In this document: positions 24,472 to 33,129 of the stretch, piece after piece
Numbering within the stretch: the first letter of the stretch is position 1
Layout of the letters: every line of letters starts with the position of its first letter
Source of the DNA: Corallococcus sp. AS-1-6
GTDB taxonomy: Bacteria; Myxococcota; Myxococcia; Myxococcales; Myxococcaceae
Assembly (NCBI RefSeq): GCF_020037015.1
Contig: NZ_JAIQDE010000042.1
Location: forward strand, 1-63,728
DNA length: 63,728 bases
Reading direction: 5' to 3'
Notes under the pieces: generated by a model
Seen by the model: only the letters and a program-made list of their open reading frames with translations
The model's database searches: none
Told to the model about the DNA's origin: nothing
Program-made: the position numbers and the translations under genes

Positions 24472-27400
24472 GTGTTCATCTCCGACTTCGCCATCAAGCG
24501 CCCCATCATCACCATCACGGCGATGGTGGCGCTCGTCGTGTTCGGCATCGTCGCGCTCATCAACCTGGAGACGGACGAGTTCCCGGACGTTCAGCAGCCG
24601 GTCATCAACGTCACCATCGCGTACCCGGGGGCCTCACCGGAGACGGTGGAGCGCGAAATCGTGGAGCCCATCGAGGACGCCATCTTCGCCATCTCCGGCG
24701 TGGACGGGAAGAAGACCACGTCCAGCTCCACGGACAGCCTGGCGAACTTCACGGTCTTCTTCGACTTCGAGAAGGACGTGCAGGAGGCGTCCCAGGACAT
24801 CCGCGACGCCATCTCCAGCAAGCGCGCGGACCTGCCGCAGGAGATGGAGGAGCCCATCCTCACGCGCTTCGACCCGTCGGACCAACCCATCGTGTCGCTG
24901 GTGCTGACGTCGGACGCGCTGGACGTGCCCGCGCTGTCGCTCATCGCGGACCCGATGGTGGTGGGGGATTTGCGCTCGGTGCCGGGCGTGGCGCAGGCCA
25001 CGGTGGTGGGCGGCGTGGACCGGGAGATGACGGTGCAGGTGCGGCCCGCGTCGCTCCAGGCGGCGGGCCTGTCGGTGGCGCAGGTGGTTGCGGCGCTCCA
25101 GGCGCAGAACCTGGCGGCGCCGGTGGGCCGGCTCAACACCGAGCTTCAAGAACGCACCATCCGGCTCAAGGGCCGCCTGGAGACGCCGGAGGACTTCGCG
25201 CAGGTGCCCATCGCGGAGCGCAACGGACGCACGCTGCGGCTGGGGGAAGTGGCGGACGTGTTCGCCGGCACCGAGGAGCCGCGCACCCTGTCGCTCTACA
25301 ACGGCGCGCAGGCGGTGGGCATCGAGGTCATCAAGGCCAAGGGCTACAGCACCACGGAGGTCGCGGACGGCGTGCGCGAGCGGGTGAAGACGCTCCAGCA
25401 GCGGCTGCCCGCCAACGCGAAGCTCGAAATCGTCCGCGACGCGGGCACGCGCGTGGAGAACTCCGTCGTCAACGTGCAGCAGGCGCTGATTGAAGGCGCG
25501 CTGCTCACGGTGCTGGTGGTGTTCCTGTTCCTCAACTCGTGGCGCTCCACGGTGATTACCGGCCTGGCGCTGCCCGTGTCCGTGCTGGCGTCGTTCGTGA
25601 GCGTGTGGGCGTTCGGCTTCACGCTCAACACGATGTCGCTGTTGGGGCTGACGCTGGCCATCGGCATCCTCATCGACGACGCCATCGTGGTGCGCGAGAA
25701 CATCGTGCGGCACGTGGAGATGGGCAAGGACCACTACACGGCGTCGCGCGAGGGCACGAGCGAGATTGGGCTCGCGGTGGCGGCGACGACGTTCTCCATC
25801 GTGGCGGTGTTCGTCCCGGTGGCGTTCATGTACGGGGTGGCCGGGCAGTGGTTCAAGCCGTTCGCGCTCACCATCGCGTGCTCGGTGCTGGTGTCGCTGT
25901 TCGTGAGCTTCTCGCTGGACCCCATGCTCAGCGCGTACTGGCCCGACCCGCAGGTGGAGAAGGGCGAGCGGCGCAACTTCATCTCGCGCGGGCTTGCGCG
26001 CTTCAACCACTGGTTCGACCGGCAGGCGGACCGCTACAAGGGCGTCATCGCGTGGGCGCTGGACCACCGGCTCGCGATGGTGCTGCTGGCGGTGGGCTCG
26101 CTGGTGGGCGCGGTGGCGCTGCAGGGCGTCTTCGGCGGCGCGGGCTTCGTGCCGGTGAGCGACCGCTCGGAGATTGAGATGCTGGTGGAGACGCCCGCGG
26201 GCTCCAGCCTGGACTACACGCGGCGCAAGGTGGAGGAGGTGTCCCGCCTCACGCGCCAGCACCCGGAGGTCGCGTACACGTACACGACCATCGGCGTGCC
26301 GCTGCCGCTGCGCTCACCGGGCGTGGACCAGGCGCTGGTGTACGTGCGGCTCAAGCCGAAGGCGGAGCGCAAGGCCAGCCAGGAGGTGCTGGGCAAGACG
26401 CTGCGTCAGGAGCTGCTCGCGGTGGGCGGCGCGAACGTGTCTGTCTTCACCAGCGGCTTTGGCGGGGCCATCAAGTCCATCCAGTTGGAGCTGCGCGGCC
26501 CGGAGGCCAAGGGGCTCAACCAACTGGCGCAGCAGGTGATGAAGGAGGTGAAGCAGGTGCCGGGCGCGGTGGACGTGGGGCTGTCCACGCGCGGCGAGAA
26601 GCCGGAGCTGGAGGTGGAGCTGAACCGCGGGGTCGCGGGCCAGCTCAACGTGACGGTGGGGCAGGTGGCGCAGTCCCTGCGGCCGGCCTTCGCGGGCCTG
26701 GACTCCGGCGACTGGGTGGACCCCATTGGCGAGACGCGCGACGTGATGGTGCGCCTGGCGCCCCGGTTCCGGGAGACGCCGTCCCAGTTGTCGCAGTTGC
26801 CGCTGGTGGTGGGCACCAGCGCCACGGGCGCGCCGGTGGTGGTGCCGCTGGGGCAGGTGGCGACCGTGAAGCAGACGGTGGGCCCGGCGCAGATCGACCA
26901 CCTGAACCGCGAGAAGGTCATCAACGTGCAGGCGAACGTGGCGGGGCGGTCGCTGTCGGAGGTGATGGGCGACATCCAGACGCGGCTCAAGGCGGTGAAG
27001 GTGCCGCCGGGCTACGAGGTGTCCACGGGCGGTGAGTCCGCGGATCAGCAGGAGGTGTTCGGTCGGGTGTTCCTGGCGCTGGGCGTGGCGGTGATGCTGA
27101 TGTACCTCATCCTCGTCATCCAGTTCGGCTCGTTCATCGACCCGCTGGCCATCCTGGTGTCGCTGCCGCTGTCGTTGATTGGCGTGGTGCTGGCGCTGGT
27201 GGTGACGGGGGACACGCTGAACATCATGAGCCTCATCGGCGTCATCCTGCTCATGGGCATCGTCGCGAAGAACGCCATCCTGCTCATCGACTTCGCCAAA
27301 TGGCAGCACGAGAAGGGCATGCCCTTGCGCGAGGCGCTCATCGAAGCGGGGCGCATCCGCTTGCGGCCCATCATCATGACGACCTTCGCGCTCATCGCGG

Positions 27401-27660
27401 GCATGGTGCCGGTGGCGCTGGGGCACGGCGAGGGTGGCGACTTCCGGGCGCCGCTGGGCCGCGCGGTGATTGGCGGTGTCATCACGTCCACGCTGCTCAC
27501 GCTGCTGGTGATTCCGACGGTGTATGAAATCCTGACGGACGCCCGCGCGTGGACGACGGGGAAGCTGCGCCGGGTGTTCAAGCCGGGCGGCCAGACCCAC
27601 GGGCCGGCGCACGGCGGCGGCGGCGAGCCCCGGCCCCAACCGCAGGCCCGGCAGGAGTGA
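24472..27660 (+). CDS. RND multidrug efflux permease (HAE1/AcrB-like)
   Basis: A 1062-residue inner-membrane proton-driven exporter with the normal RND layout: TM1 at the N terminus (FISDFAIKRPI), a large periplasmic loop, TM2-6, a second periplasmic loop and TM7-12. The proton-relay Asp residues lie in TM4 (GLTLAIGILIDDAIVV), and AVATTFSIVAVFVPVAF and GEGGDFRAPLG are landmark loops. The GTG start at 24472 has CAGGAG upstream and begins exactly at the conserved N terminus. It lies 46 bases after the adaptor gene. No outer-membrane factor is encoded nearby, so a TolC-like protein from elsewhere must serve. Confidence 0.9.
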   Translation: MFISDFAIKRPIITITAMVALVVFGIVALINLETDEFPDVQQPVINVTIAYPGASPETVEREIVEPIEDAIFAISGVDGKKTTSSSTDSLANFTVFFDFEKDVQEASQDIRDAISSKRADLPQEMEEPILTRFDPSDQPIVSLVLTSDALDVPALSLIADPMVVGDLRSVPGVAQATVVGGVDREMTVQVRPASLQAAGLSVAQVVAALQAQNLAAPVGRLNTELQERTIRLKGRLETPEDFAQVPIAERNGRTLRLGEVADVFAGTEEPRTLSLYNGAQAVGIEVIKAKGYSTTEVADGVRERVKTLQQRLPANAKLEIVRDAGTRVENSVVNVQQALIEGALLTVLVVFLFLNSWRSTVITGLALPVSVLASFVSVWAFGFTLNTMSLLGLTLAIGILIDDAIVVRENIVRHVEMGKDHYTASREGTSEIGLAVAATTFSIVAVFVPVAFMYGVAGQWFKPFALTIACSVLVSLFVSFSLDPMLSAYWPDPQVEKGERRNFISRGLARFNHWFDRQADRYKGVIAWALDHRLAMVLLAVGSLVGAVALQGVFGGAGFVPVSDRSEIEMLVETPAGSSLDYTRRKVEEVSRLTRQHPEVAYTYTTIGVPLPLRSPGVDQALVYVRLKPKAERKASQEVLGKTLRQELLAVGGANVSVFTSGFGGAIKSIQLELRGPEAKGLNQLAQQVMKEVKQVPGAVDVGLSTRGEKPELEVELNRGVAGQLNVTVGQVAQSLRPAFAGLDSGDWVDPIGETRDVMVRLAPRFRETPSQLSQLPLVVGTSATGAPVVVPLGQVATVKQTVGPAQIDHLNREKVINVQANVAGRSLSEVMGDIQTRLKAVKVPPGYEVSTGGESADQQEVFGRVFLALGVAVMLMYLILVIQFGSFIDPLAILVSLPLSLIGVVLALVVTGDTLNIMSLIGVILLMGIVAKNAILLIDFAKWQHEKGMPLREALIEAGRIRLRPIIMTTFALIAGMVPVALGHGEGGDFRAPLGRAVIGGVITSTLLTLLVIPTVYEILTDARAWTTGKLRRVFKPGGQTHGPAHGGGGEPRPQPQARQE

Positions 27661-27732
27661 CGCGAAGGAGATGCTCGCGTCACCCTCAAGGAACGGTTGG
27701 CGCATCGCGCGGGGGGCCATAGGGTCCGGAGT

Positions 27733-29694
27733 GTGGAGCTCCTGTCCCCGCTGCCCGATTCGCACCGCTCGCTCGTCACCGAAGCCCTGGAGGCGCTGGG
27801 CGTCACCCGCTGGGTCCTGAGCATCCATGACCCCAGCTTCCCCGGCCTCCCCGGAGAGGACCTGGGGCGCGGCTCGCCGTACTCCGAGGGCGCCGCGCGC
27901 TTCCTCGCCTTCGCGCGCGACCTGGGCTTCACCGGCATCCAACTGGGGCCGCAGGGGCAGACCACCGCGTACAACCCGTCGCCGTATGACGGCACGTTGT
28001 TCTCCCGCAATACGCTGAACGTGGCGCTCGCGCCGCTCACGGATCCGCACGGCCCCTGGGGCGCGCTGCTGTCCCCGGACACCCTGGCGCGGCTCGTCTC
28101 CGAGGTGCCCGAAGCCGCGGGACCGGAGGCCCGGTATGCCTCCGCGTGCCGGGGCCAGGCGCGGGCGCTCCAGGAGGCGTGGGACACCTTCCGGCGCGAG
28201 CGGGACCGCGTGGATGCTCCCGCGTCCATCCTCGCGCTCATCCGCCGCTTCGCGGACTTCCGCCTGGAGCACCGCGAGTGGCTGGAGCGGGATGCGCTCT
28301 TCGACGTGCTGGCCGCCCGGTATCACACGCCGGATGACTGGCGCGGGTGGGCGGACTCGCTGGATGGGCGCCTGTTCGCGCCGCGCGCTGGCGAGGTGAT
28401 GCAGGCGGAGGCGCGCATCCGGGAGCTGCTCACCGCCGAGGCCGACGCCGTGGAGCAGTACGCCTTCCGCCAGTTCCTCGTGCACGAGCAGCACGGGCTG
28501 CTGCGGGAGCTCGCGGGGGCGTGGGGGCTCAAGCTGTACGGGGACCTCCAGATTGGTTTCTCGCCTCGGGACACGTGGGCCCGGCAGGGGCTGTTCCTGG
28601 GCGCGTACCTCATGGGGGCTCCGCCCAGCCGCACCAACCCGGAGGGCCAGCCGTGGAACTACCCGGTGCTGGATCCGGAGCAGTACGTCGCTCCGGACGG
28701 CTCGGGCCCCGGGCCGGTGCTGAGCTACCTGGACGCGCGGCTGGGCAAGATGCTCTCCGAGTACGACGGGCTGCGCATCGACCATCCGCACGGGCTCGTG
28801 TGCCCGTGGGTGTACCGCGCGGGCTCGGCGGATCCGCTGCGCGCGGTGCAGGGCGGGGCGCGCCTGTTCTCCTCGCCGGACCTGCCGGACCACCCGGCGC
28901 TCGCGCGGTACTCCATCGTGGCCCCGGAGCAACTGGACCGCTCGCTGCCGCGTTACGCGGACGGGTGGGTGAAGGGACTCACGGAGGAGCAGGTGGGCCG
29001 GTACGCCCTCCTCTTCGACTCCGTGGTGCGCACGGCGCGCGAGCACGGCCGGGCCCGCGAGGACGTGCTGTGCGAGGTGCTGAGCACGCTGCCGTACGAG
29101 CTGTCCCGGGTGATGGCCCGCGATGGCCTGGGCCGCTTCCGCGTCACGCAGAAGGCGGACCTGAACAACCCGGCGGACGTGTACCGCAGCGAGAACGTGG
29201 CCCCCGAGGACTGGGTGATGGTGGGCAACCACGACACGAAGTCACTCTGGCGGCTGATCTCCGAGTGGCAGTGGAGGCACGCGCTGCGCGCGCAGGCGGA
29301 CTACCTCGCGGAGCGGCTGTATCCCGAAGCGGAGGGGCGTGAGGACTTCGCGCGTCGGCTGGCGCGGGACCCCGGGCTGCTCGCGCAGGCGAAGTTCGCG
29401 GACCTGTTCGCCAGCCGCGCGCGCAGCGTGATGGTGTTCTTCGCGGACCTGCTGGGCATGCCGGACACGTACAACGCGCCGGGCTCCGTGGACGCGCGCA
29501 ACTGGTCCCTGCGCATCCCCACGGACTGGGCCGAGCACTACCAGCAGCGGCTGCGCGTGGGGGCCGCGCTCAACCTGCCGCAGGTGCTCGCCATGGCGCT
29601 GCGCGCGGGCGGAGCCGAGGCCCGCGCACGGCACGCGGAGTTGCTGACACGGCTGGATGAAGCCGCTGTCCGGCTGCGAAGCGGCGTGCGCTGA
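27733..29694 (+). CDS. malQ: 4-alpha-glucanotransferase (GH77)
   Basis: Transfers 1,4-alpha-glucan segments (amylomaltase or D-enzyme), used in maltodextrin and glycogen turnover. GH77 landmarks: YNPSPYDGTLFSRN near the start, the PWNYPVLDPEQY-like segment, the nucleophile D350 in GLRIDHPHGL, the acid/base E448 in VLCEVLSTLPYE, and GNHDTKSLWRL for the third acidic residue. At 653 residues it is slightly longer than E. coli MalQ's core, as is common. The GTG start at 27733 is inferred, and no strong ribosome binding site is seen. It follows the RND gene by 72 bases and converges on the glycolipid-binding gene. Confidence 0.88.
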   Translation: MELLSPLPDSHRSLVTEALEALGVTRWVLSIHDPSFPGLPGEDLGRGSPYSEGAARFLAFARDLGFTGIQLGPQGQTTAYNPSPYDGTLFSRNTLNVALAPLTDPHGPWGALLSPDTLARLVSEVPEAAGPEARYASACRGQARALQEAWDTFRRERDRVDAPASILALIRRFADFRLEHREWLERDALFDVLAARYHTPDDWRGWADSLDGRLFAPRAGEVMQAEARIRELLTAEADAVEQYAFRQFLVHEQHGLLRELAGAWGLKLYGDLQIGFSPRDTWARQGLFLGAYLMGAPPSRTNPEGQPWNYPVLDPEQYVAPDGSGPGPVLSYLDARLGKMLSEYDGLRIDHPHGLVCPWVYRAGSADPLRAVQGGARLFSSPDLPDHPALARYSIVAPEQLDRSLPRYADGWVKGLTEEQVGRYALLFDSVVRTAREHGRAREDVLCEVLSTLPYELSRVMARDGLGRFRVTQKADLNNPADVYRSENVAPEDWVMVGNHDTKSLWRLISEWQWRHALRAQADYLAERLYPEAEGREDFARRLARDPGLLAQAKFADLFASRARSVMVFFADLLGMPDTYNAPGSVDARNWSLRIPTDWAEHYQQRLRVGAALNLPQVLAMALRAGGAEARARHAELLTRLDEAAVRLRSGVR

Positions 29695-29721
29695 AGCGCG
29701 CCCCCCGGGGGCGACCGGCAC

Positions 29722-29748
29722 GAACCTGTCCGACAGTCGGACAGGTTC
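29722..29748. terminator. Perfect 27-bp palindrome between convergent genes
   Basis: GAACCTGTCCGAC and GTCGGACAGGTTC are perfect 13-base arms around a single A. It lies between the ends of two convergent genes (malQ and the glycolipid-binding gene), so a bidirectional terminator is the first guess. There is little T after either arm. Confidence 0.6.
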
Positions 29749-29769
29749 TGGACGCCCGTGGCCGGAGGC

Positions 29770-30885
29770 TCAGGGGATGCGCCGCATGTCGAAGCGCGAC
29801 TGGCGCTTCCACTGCCCATCGGCTTGCTGGACCTCTCCGAGCCAGGTGAAGCGGTCCGGTCCGATGTCGGAGAAGCTCCAGCGGATGGGCTTCCCGTGGT
29901 GCTCGCCCAGGAGGAAGAGCCGGTCGCCGTCCCGTCCCCCGGCCAGCCGGTTGATGGCGCCGCCCGTGGGGCTGACCCAGGTGATCTGCCACTGGCCCGC
30001 GGCCCGGTCGAAGGTGCGCACCGTGGTGCCGTAGCGCTTGTTCGCGCCGGGGCCCGGCCGCGCGGGGGCGCGCCGCGACGGCACGATGAACACGTCCTGC
30101 AGGGCGCGTCCGTCCAGCACCCAGTGGAACCACCACTCCCCCGGGCTCTCGCGAACGCTCCCATCCGCATCATGGTCCTGGATGGTCCCCTCCCATCCGC
30201 CCACCAGCCACCCGAAGGTCGCCGCCGCGTCACCCAGCTCGCTGGAGGGCCCCGGGCTCACCAGTGCCTCCACGAACGCCTGCTTCGCGGTCACCGGCGC
30301 CGTGGGCCCCTCCGCGATCCTGCGCCAGAGGTCGGCGTAATCAATGGGCACCCCGTCCGCGTCCACGTCCAGCATCGCGTTGAAGTCGCTCTCCAGGCCC
30401 TCGTAGCGGTAGCGCGCGGGCCCTGTCCGCGTGTAGCCCTGCCGCGCGGGCACGACCTCCAGCTCGGGGAACCGCACCCACGCCGCGCGGATCTCCGCGC
30501 GGGCGCCTTCGGCAAGCCGCAGCCGGTTGATGGGCAGCGCATTGGTGGAGGGCGTCAGGCCCAGGTCCACGTCCGTGCAGCCCTCCAGCTCCTGCGCGAC
30601 CTGCCCGTCCTTCCACCAGTGGCCCTGCCCGTCGTGCTCCAGCGTGAGCGCCCGGTGCTCACCGCGCCACGACTGCGTCACGCTGACCCGGCGCGTGCGC
30701 CAGGCGCTGTCACAGACGATGGAGTACTCCGCCCTCAGCGGAGCACCCTGCTCCGCGACGAGGAGCAAGCCGGACAGCTCCGCGCCCTCCGGCCCGCGCC
30801 GCACGCGTGCATGCTCGAATCCCAGTTCATCCATCACGCGCCGCCAGATGAGCTCCCGCGTGACTGCCGTTGTCTCCGTCGCCAT
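29770..30885 (-). CDS. putative glycolipid-binding domain protein
   Basis: A 371-residue cytoplasmic protein in two parts. Residues about 1-190 match the putative glycolipid-binding family pattern: WRTRRVSV, then a hydrophilic strand ending HWWKDG, ELEGCTDVDLGLTPSTN and LPINRL. Residues about 195-371 form a lipocalin-like domain of the DUF1579 kind, with GWLVGGWEGTIQDHDADG and a closing WKRQSRFDMRR. I have no reaction for it. Its start at 30885 lies 20 bases from the start of a divergent AraC regulator. Confidence 0.75.
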   Translation of the reverse strand: MATETTAVTRELIWRRVMDELGFEHARVRRGPEGAELSGLLLVAEQGAPLRAEYSIVCDSAWRTRRVSVTQSWRGEHRALTLEHDGQGHWWKDGQVAQELEGCTDVDLGLTPSTNALPINRLRLAEGARAEIRAAWVRFPELEVVPARQGYTRTGPARYRYEGLESDFNAMLDVDADGVPIDYADLWRRIAEGPTAPVTAKQAFVEALVSPGPSSELGDAAATFGWLVGGWEGTIQDHDADGSVRESPGEWWFHWVLDGRALQDVFIVPSRRAPARPGPGANKRYGTTVRTFDRAAGQWQITWVSPTGGAINRLAGGRDGDRLFLLGEHHGKPIRWSFSDIGPDRFTWLGEVQQADGQWKRQSRFDMRRIP

Positions 30886-30905
30886 GATTCGGTCACCCCG
30901 CTTGA

Positions 30906-31799
30906 ATGAATGGGGACAGGATGGAAGGAAGGCGCGTGGCCGACTTGGGGAAAGTGGACCTGACGACAGCTCGCCGGCTGGCGTCCGGAGACGGCTGGCG
31001 CGTGAGCGAGATCCTCTGCCGCTCCGGTCCCAGGGACCCCGTCTTCGAGGAACAGCACACCTGGGTGTCCGTCTCCGCCGTCCTGTCGGGGAGCTTCACC
31101 TACCGTTCCCGGAACGGCCGCGTGCTGCTGACGCCCGGCTCGCTGCTGCTCGGGGAACAGCACACGTCCTTCTGCTGCGGCCACGAGCACGGCGTGGGCG
31201 ACCGCTGCATCGCCTTCCACTTCCAGCCCGAGCTCATGGAAGAGGTGGCCCGCGACCTGTCCGGGGTGACACGCACGGACTTCCCCCAGCACCGGCTGCC
31301 GCCCCTCCAGCGGCTCGCACCGCTCATCGCGGATGCCTGGGCGCTGGCCGGGCAGCCTGGCTCGCGCGGCGCGGAGGAGCTGGCGCTGCGGATGGCGGGC
31401 GCCGCGCTGCGCGGCCTTCACGCGGGCCCCGCACGGCCCGTCACCGCCACCGAGGAGCGGCGCATGGCGGACGCGCTCCGGCTCATGGAGGACCGGCTGG
31501 TGGAGCCCCTCTCCCTGGGCGTGCTCGCGCAGGAGCTGGGCATGGGCCGCCACCACTTCCTGCGCACCTTCCGCAAGGTGGTGGGAGAGAGCCCCTACAG
31601 CTACATCCTGGGCCGTCGCCTGACACTCGCCGCTGAACGCCTGCGGACTGGCCGCGAGCGCATCGCGGACGTCGCCTTCGCGTGTGGGTTTGGCGACCTG
31701 TCTGAGTTCGTCCGCCGCTTCCGTGCCCGCTTCGGCGTCACGCCTTCCGCGTACCGCGTCCGTGCTCGACCCGGGTCGACCGGGACAGAGCGGGTCTAA
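30906..31799 (+). CDS. AraC family transcriptional regulator
   Basis: A 297-residue regulator. The N-terminal half is a cupin-like sensor (LTPGSLLLGEQHTSFCCGHEH, possible metal or effector site); the C-terminal 100 residues are the two helix-turn-helix AraC module (LGVLAQELGMGRHHFLRTFRKVVG and IADVAFACGFGDLSEFVRRFRARFGVTPSAYR). An ATG at 30921 is an equally good start. It is divergent from the glycolipid-binding gene with only 20 bases between starts, so it probably controls that gene and itself; the promoters must overlap coding sequence, or the mRNAs are almost leaderless. Confidence 0.88.
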   Translation: MNGDRMEGRRVADLGKVDLTTARRLASGDGWRVSEILCRSGPRDPVFEEQHTWVSVSAVLSGSFTYRSRNGRVLLTPGSLLLGEQHTSFCCGHEHGVGDRCIAFHFQPELMEEVARDLSGVTRTDFPQHRLPPLQRLAPLIADAWALAGQPGSRGAEELALRMAGAALRGLHAGPARPVTATEERRMADALRLMEDRLVEPLSLGVLAQELGMGRHHFLRTFRKVVGESPYSYILGRRLTLAAERLRTGRERIADVAFACGFGDLSEFVRRFRARFGVTPSAYRVRARPGSTGTERV

Positions 31800-31876
31800 C
31801 CAGTCTCCTTGGAAAACCCTGTTCTCGATGCTATCGGGTCTGGGCAATTCTTTGATCAGGGTGAGGCAAGGACCGC

Positions 31877-32284
31877 GTGGCGAAACATCGTGAGTGGGAG
31901 TTCGGAGCGCATCGCGCGTACTTCGAGGAGCCGGACCTGTTGGTGATGAAGTTCAACGGGCCCTCGAAGATGGAGGACTCGAAGAAGGTGCTGGAGATCT
32001 GCCAGGAGGTGTCGAAGAACGGACCGGTGTTCGTCATCTCCGACGTGTCCACCTCCAGCATCGACAAGGACTCGCGCGAGCTGCTGGTGGCGCAGGCCAA
32101 GGCCGAGTGGTTCCGCGGCCACGTCTACCTGGGCACGGGCCCGCTGCAGCGCGCGGGCGCCAAGGCGCTGATGCTCGCGCTCTACTTCACCGGCAAGTGG
32201 ACGGTGGACGTGGACTTCGCGGACTCGGAGAAGGACGCGCGCGAGCTCGTCGCGAAGAAGCGCGCCCAGCCGCCCAAGAAGTAG
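31877..32284 (+). CDS. STAS/SpoIIAA-like protein
   Basis: A 135-residue protein. The sequence WEFGAHRAYFEEPDLLVMKFNG then MEDSKKVLEICQEVSKNGPVFVISDVS reads like the alternating strand/helix order of the SpoIIAA-like STAS fold, seen in many myxobacterial one-domain proteins; the usual phospho-Ser position is not identifiable. A GTG start is used with AAGGACC nearby. A possible promoter (TTGGAA at 31809, 17-base spacer, TATCGG at 31832) lies upstream but is weak. It converges on the AMIN-like lipoprotein gene. Confidence 0.6.
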   Translation: MAKHREWEFGAHRAYFEEPDLLVMKFNGPSKMEDSKKVLEICQEVSKNGPVFVISDVSTSSIDKDSRELLVAQAKAEWFRGHVYLGTGPLQRAGAKALMLALYFTGKWTVDVDFADSEKDARELVAKKRAQPPKK

Positions 32285-32301
32285 CCGGCGCTCCCGCCGC
32301 C

Positions 32302-32967
32302 TCAGTGCTGGACGTCCAGCACGAGGCGCGTGGGGTCCTTCAGCTCCAGCACGCGGAACGGGACGCGGCGCGCGGTGCCCAGCACCCACGTCACCTCGCC
32401 CTCGAAGTCGCACACGCGCTCCAGCCCCAGCAGGGACGGCAGCGCGGGCTTGAGCGAGCGCTGCGCCACCGTCGCCTGCCCCTGGTCGTCATGCGCCCGC
32501 GCCAGCGTGAAGCGCACCTCCAGCATGGCCTCTCCCGGCGTCTTCACGTCGTCGCCGGAGCCGCACTGCTGCGCTGACTTCACGTAGCCCAACTGGTAGC
32601 CCGGCAGGCGCGGCCCGTCGAACTCGAACACCGTGCGGTCGTAGTCCGCGTGCGTCCCCGTGCGCACCGAGCGCAACGTGATGGCCGGGGGCTCGCCGCG
32701 CGGCTTCTGGACCGTCTCCGTCGTCCACGCCGCGCCCTCGGAGTCCGGCGCCGCCGTGGGCGCCGGCCCGCCCGCGTCCTCCTTCACGTCCAGCACCTGG
32801 TGCACCACCGGGGCGGTGGCGGCCGGTCCCTCGCGCGGCACGGTCCTGGCGGGCGGAGGCACGGCCGGTACGTCCATGGGGACGGTCTGGGGCTCCTGCT
32901 TCTGGCAGCCCTGGCCCAGCACTCCCAACACCACTCCCACCACATACAGCCCCTGTCGCAGGCGCAT
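32302..32967 (-). CDS. lipoprotein with AMIN-like domain
   Basis: A 221-residue lipoprotein (lipobox LGQGC). After a Pro-rich low-complexity linker (residues about 25-105) comes one beta-sandwich domain resembling AMIN-like modules (YDRTVFEFDGPRLPGYQLGY through VPFRVLELKDPTRLVLDVQH), which in other proteins bind cell wall or secretins. The start at 32967 has GGGAGGAA upstream. It is divergent from the aminotransferase gene. Confidence 0.75.
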   Translation of the reverse strand: MRLRQGLYVVGVVLGVLGQGCQKQEPQTVPMDVPAVPPPARTVPREGPAATAPVVHQVLDVKEDAGGPAPTAAPDSEGAAWTTETVQKPRGEPPAITLRSVRTGTHADYDRTVFEFDGPRLPGYQLGYVKSAQQCGSGDDVKTPGEAMLEVRFTLARAHDDQGQATVAQRSLKPALPSLLGLERVCDFEGEVTWVLGTARRVPFRVLELKDPTRLVLDVQH

Positions 32968-33129
32968 CCGGTTCCTCCCATCAAACCCCGTCAGCCGGGG
33001 ACTTCCCGAGTCCTCGCACACCGCGCTCCCCAGGACCATGGAAGATGCGCCTTCCCGGCGCCGTTGCGTATAGGGTCCGACGGGCCGCGTCCCCCCGGCC
33101 CCCCTTCGTGCACTGGAGAGATCCGCACC

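Noticed and set aside
23145-27660. Complete tripartite efflux operon
   Set aside because: Adaptor and RND permease are clear, but no outer-membrane factor of the TolC type is encoded before or after them.
27733-29694. Biosynthetic gene cluster around malQ or the aminotransferase
   Set aside because: No NRPS, PKS, lanthipeptide or similar core genes were found; the region is ordinary metabolism.
31809-31837. Sigma-70-like promoter TTGGAA - 17 - TATCGG before the STAS-like gene
   Set aside because: The -35 is fair but the -10 is weak; in a GC-rich genome such matches are expected by chance, so it is mentioned only in the gene's entry.
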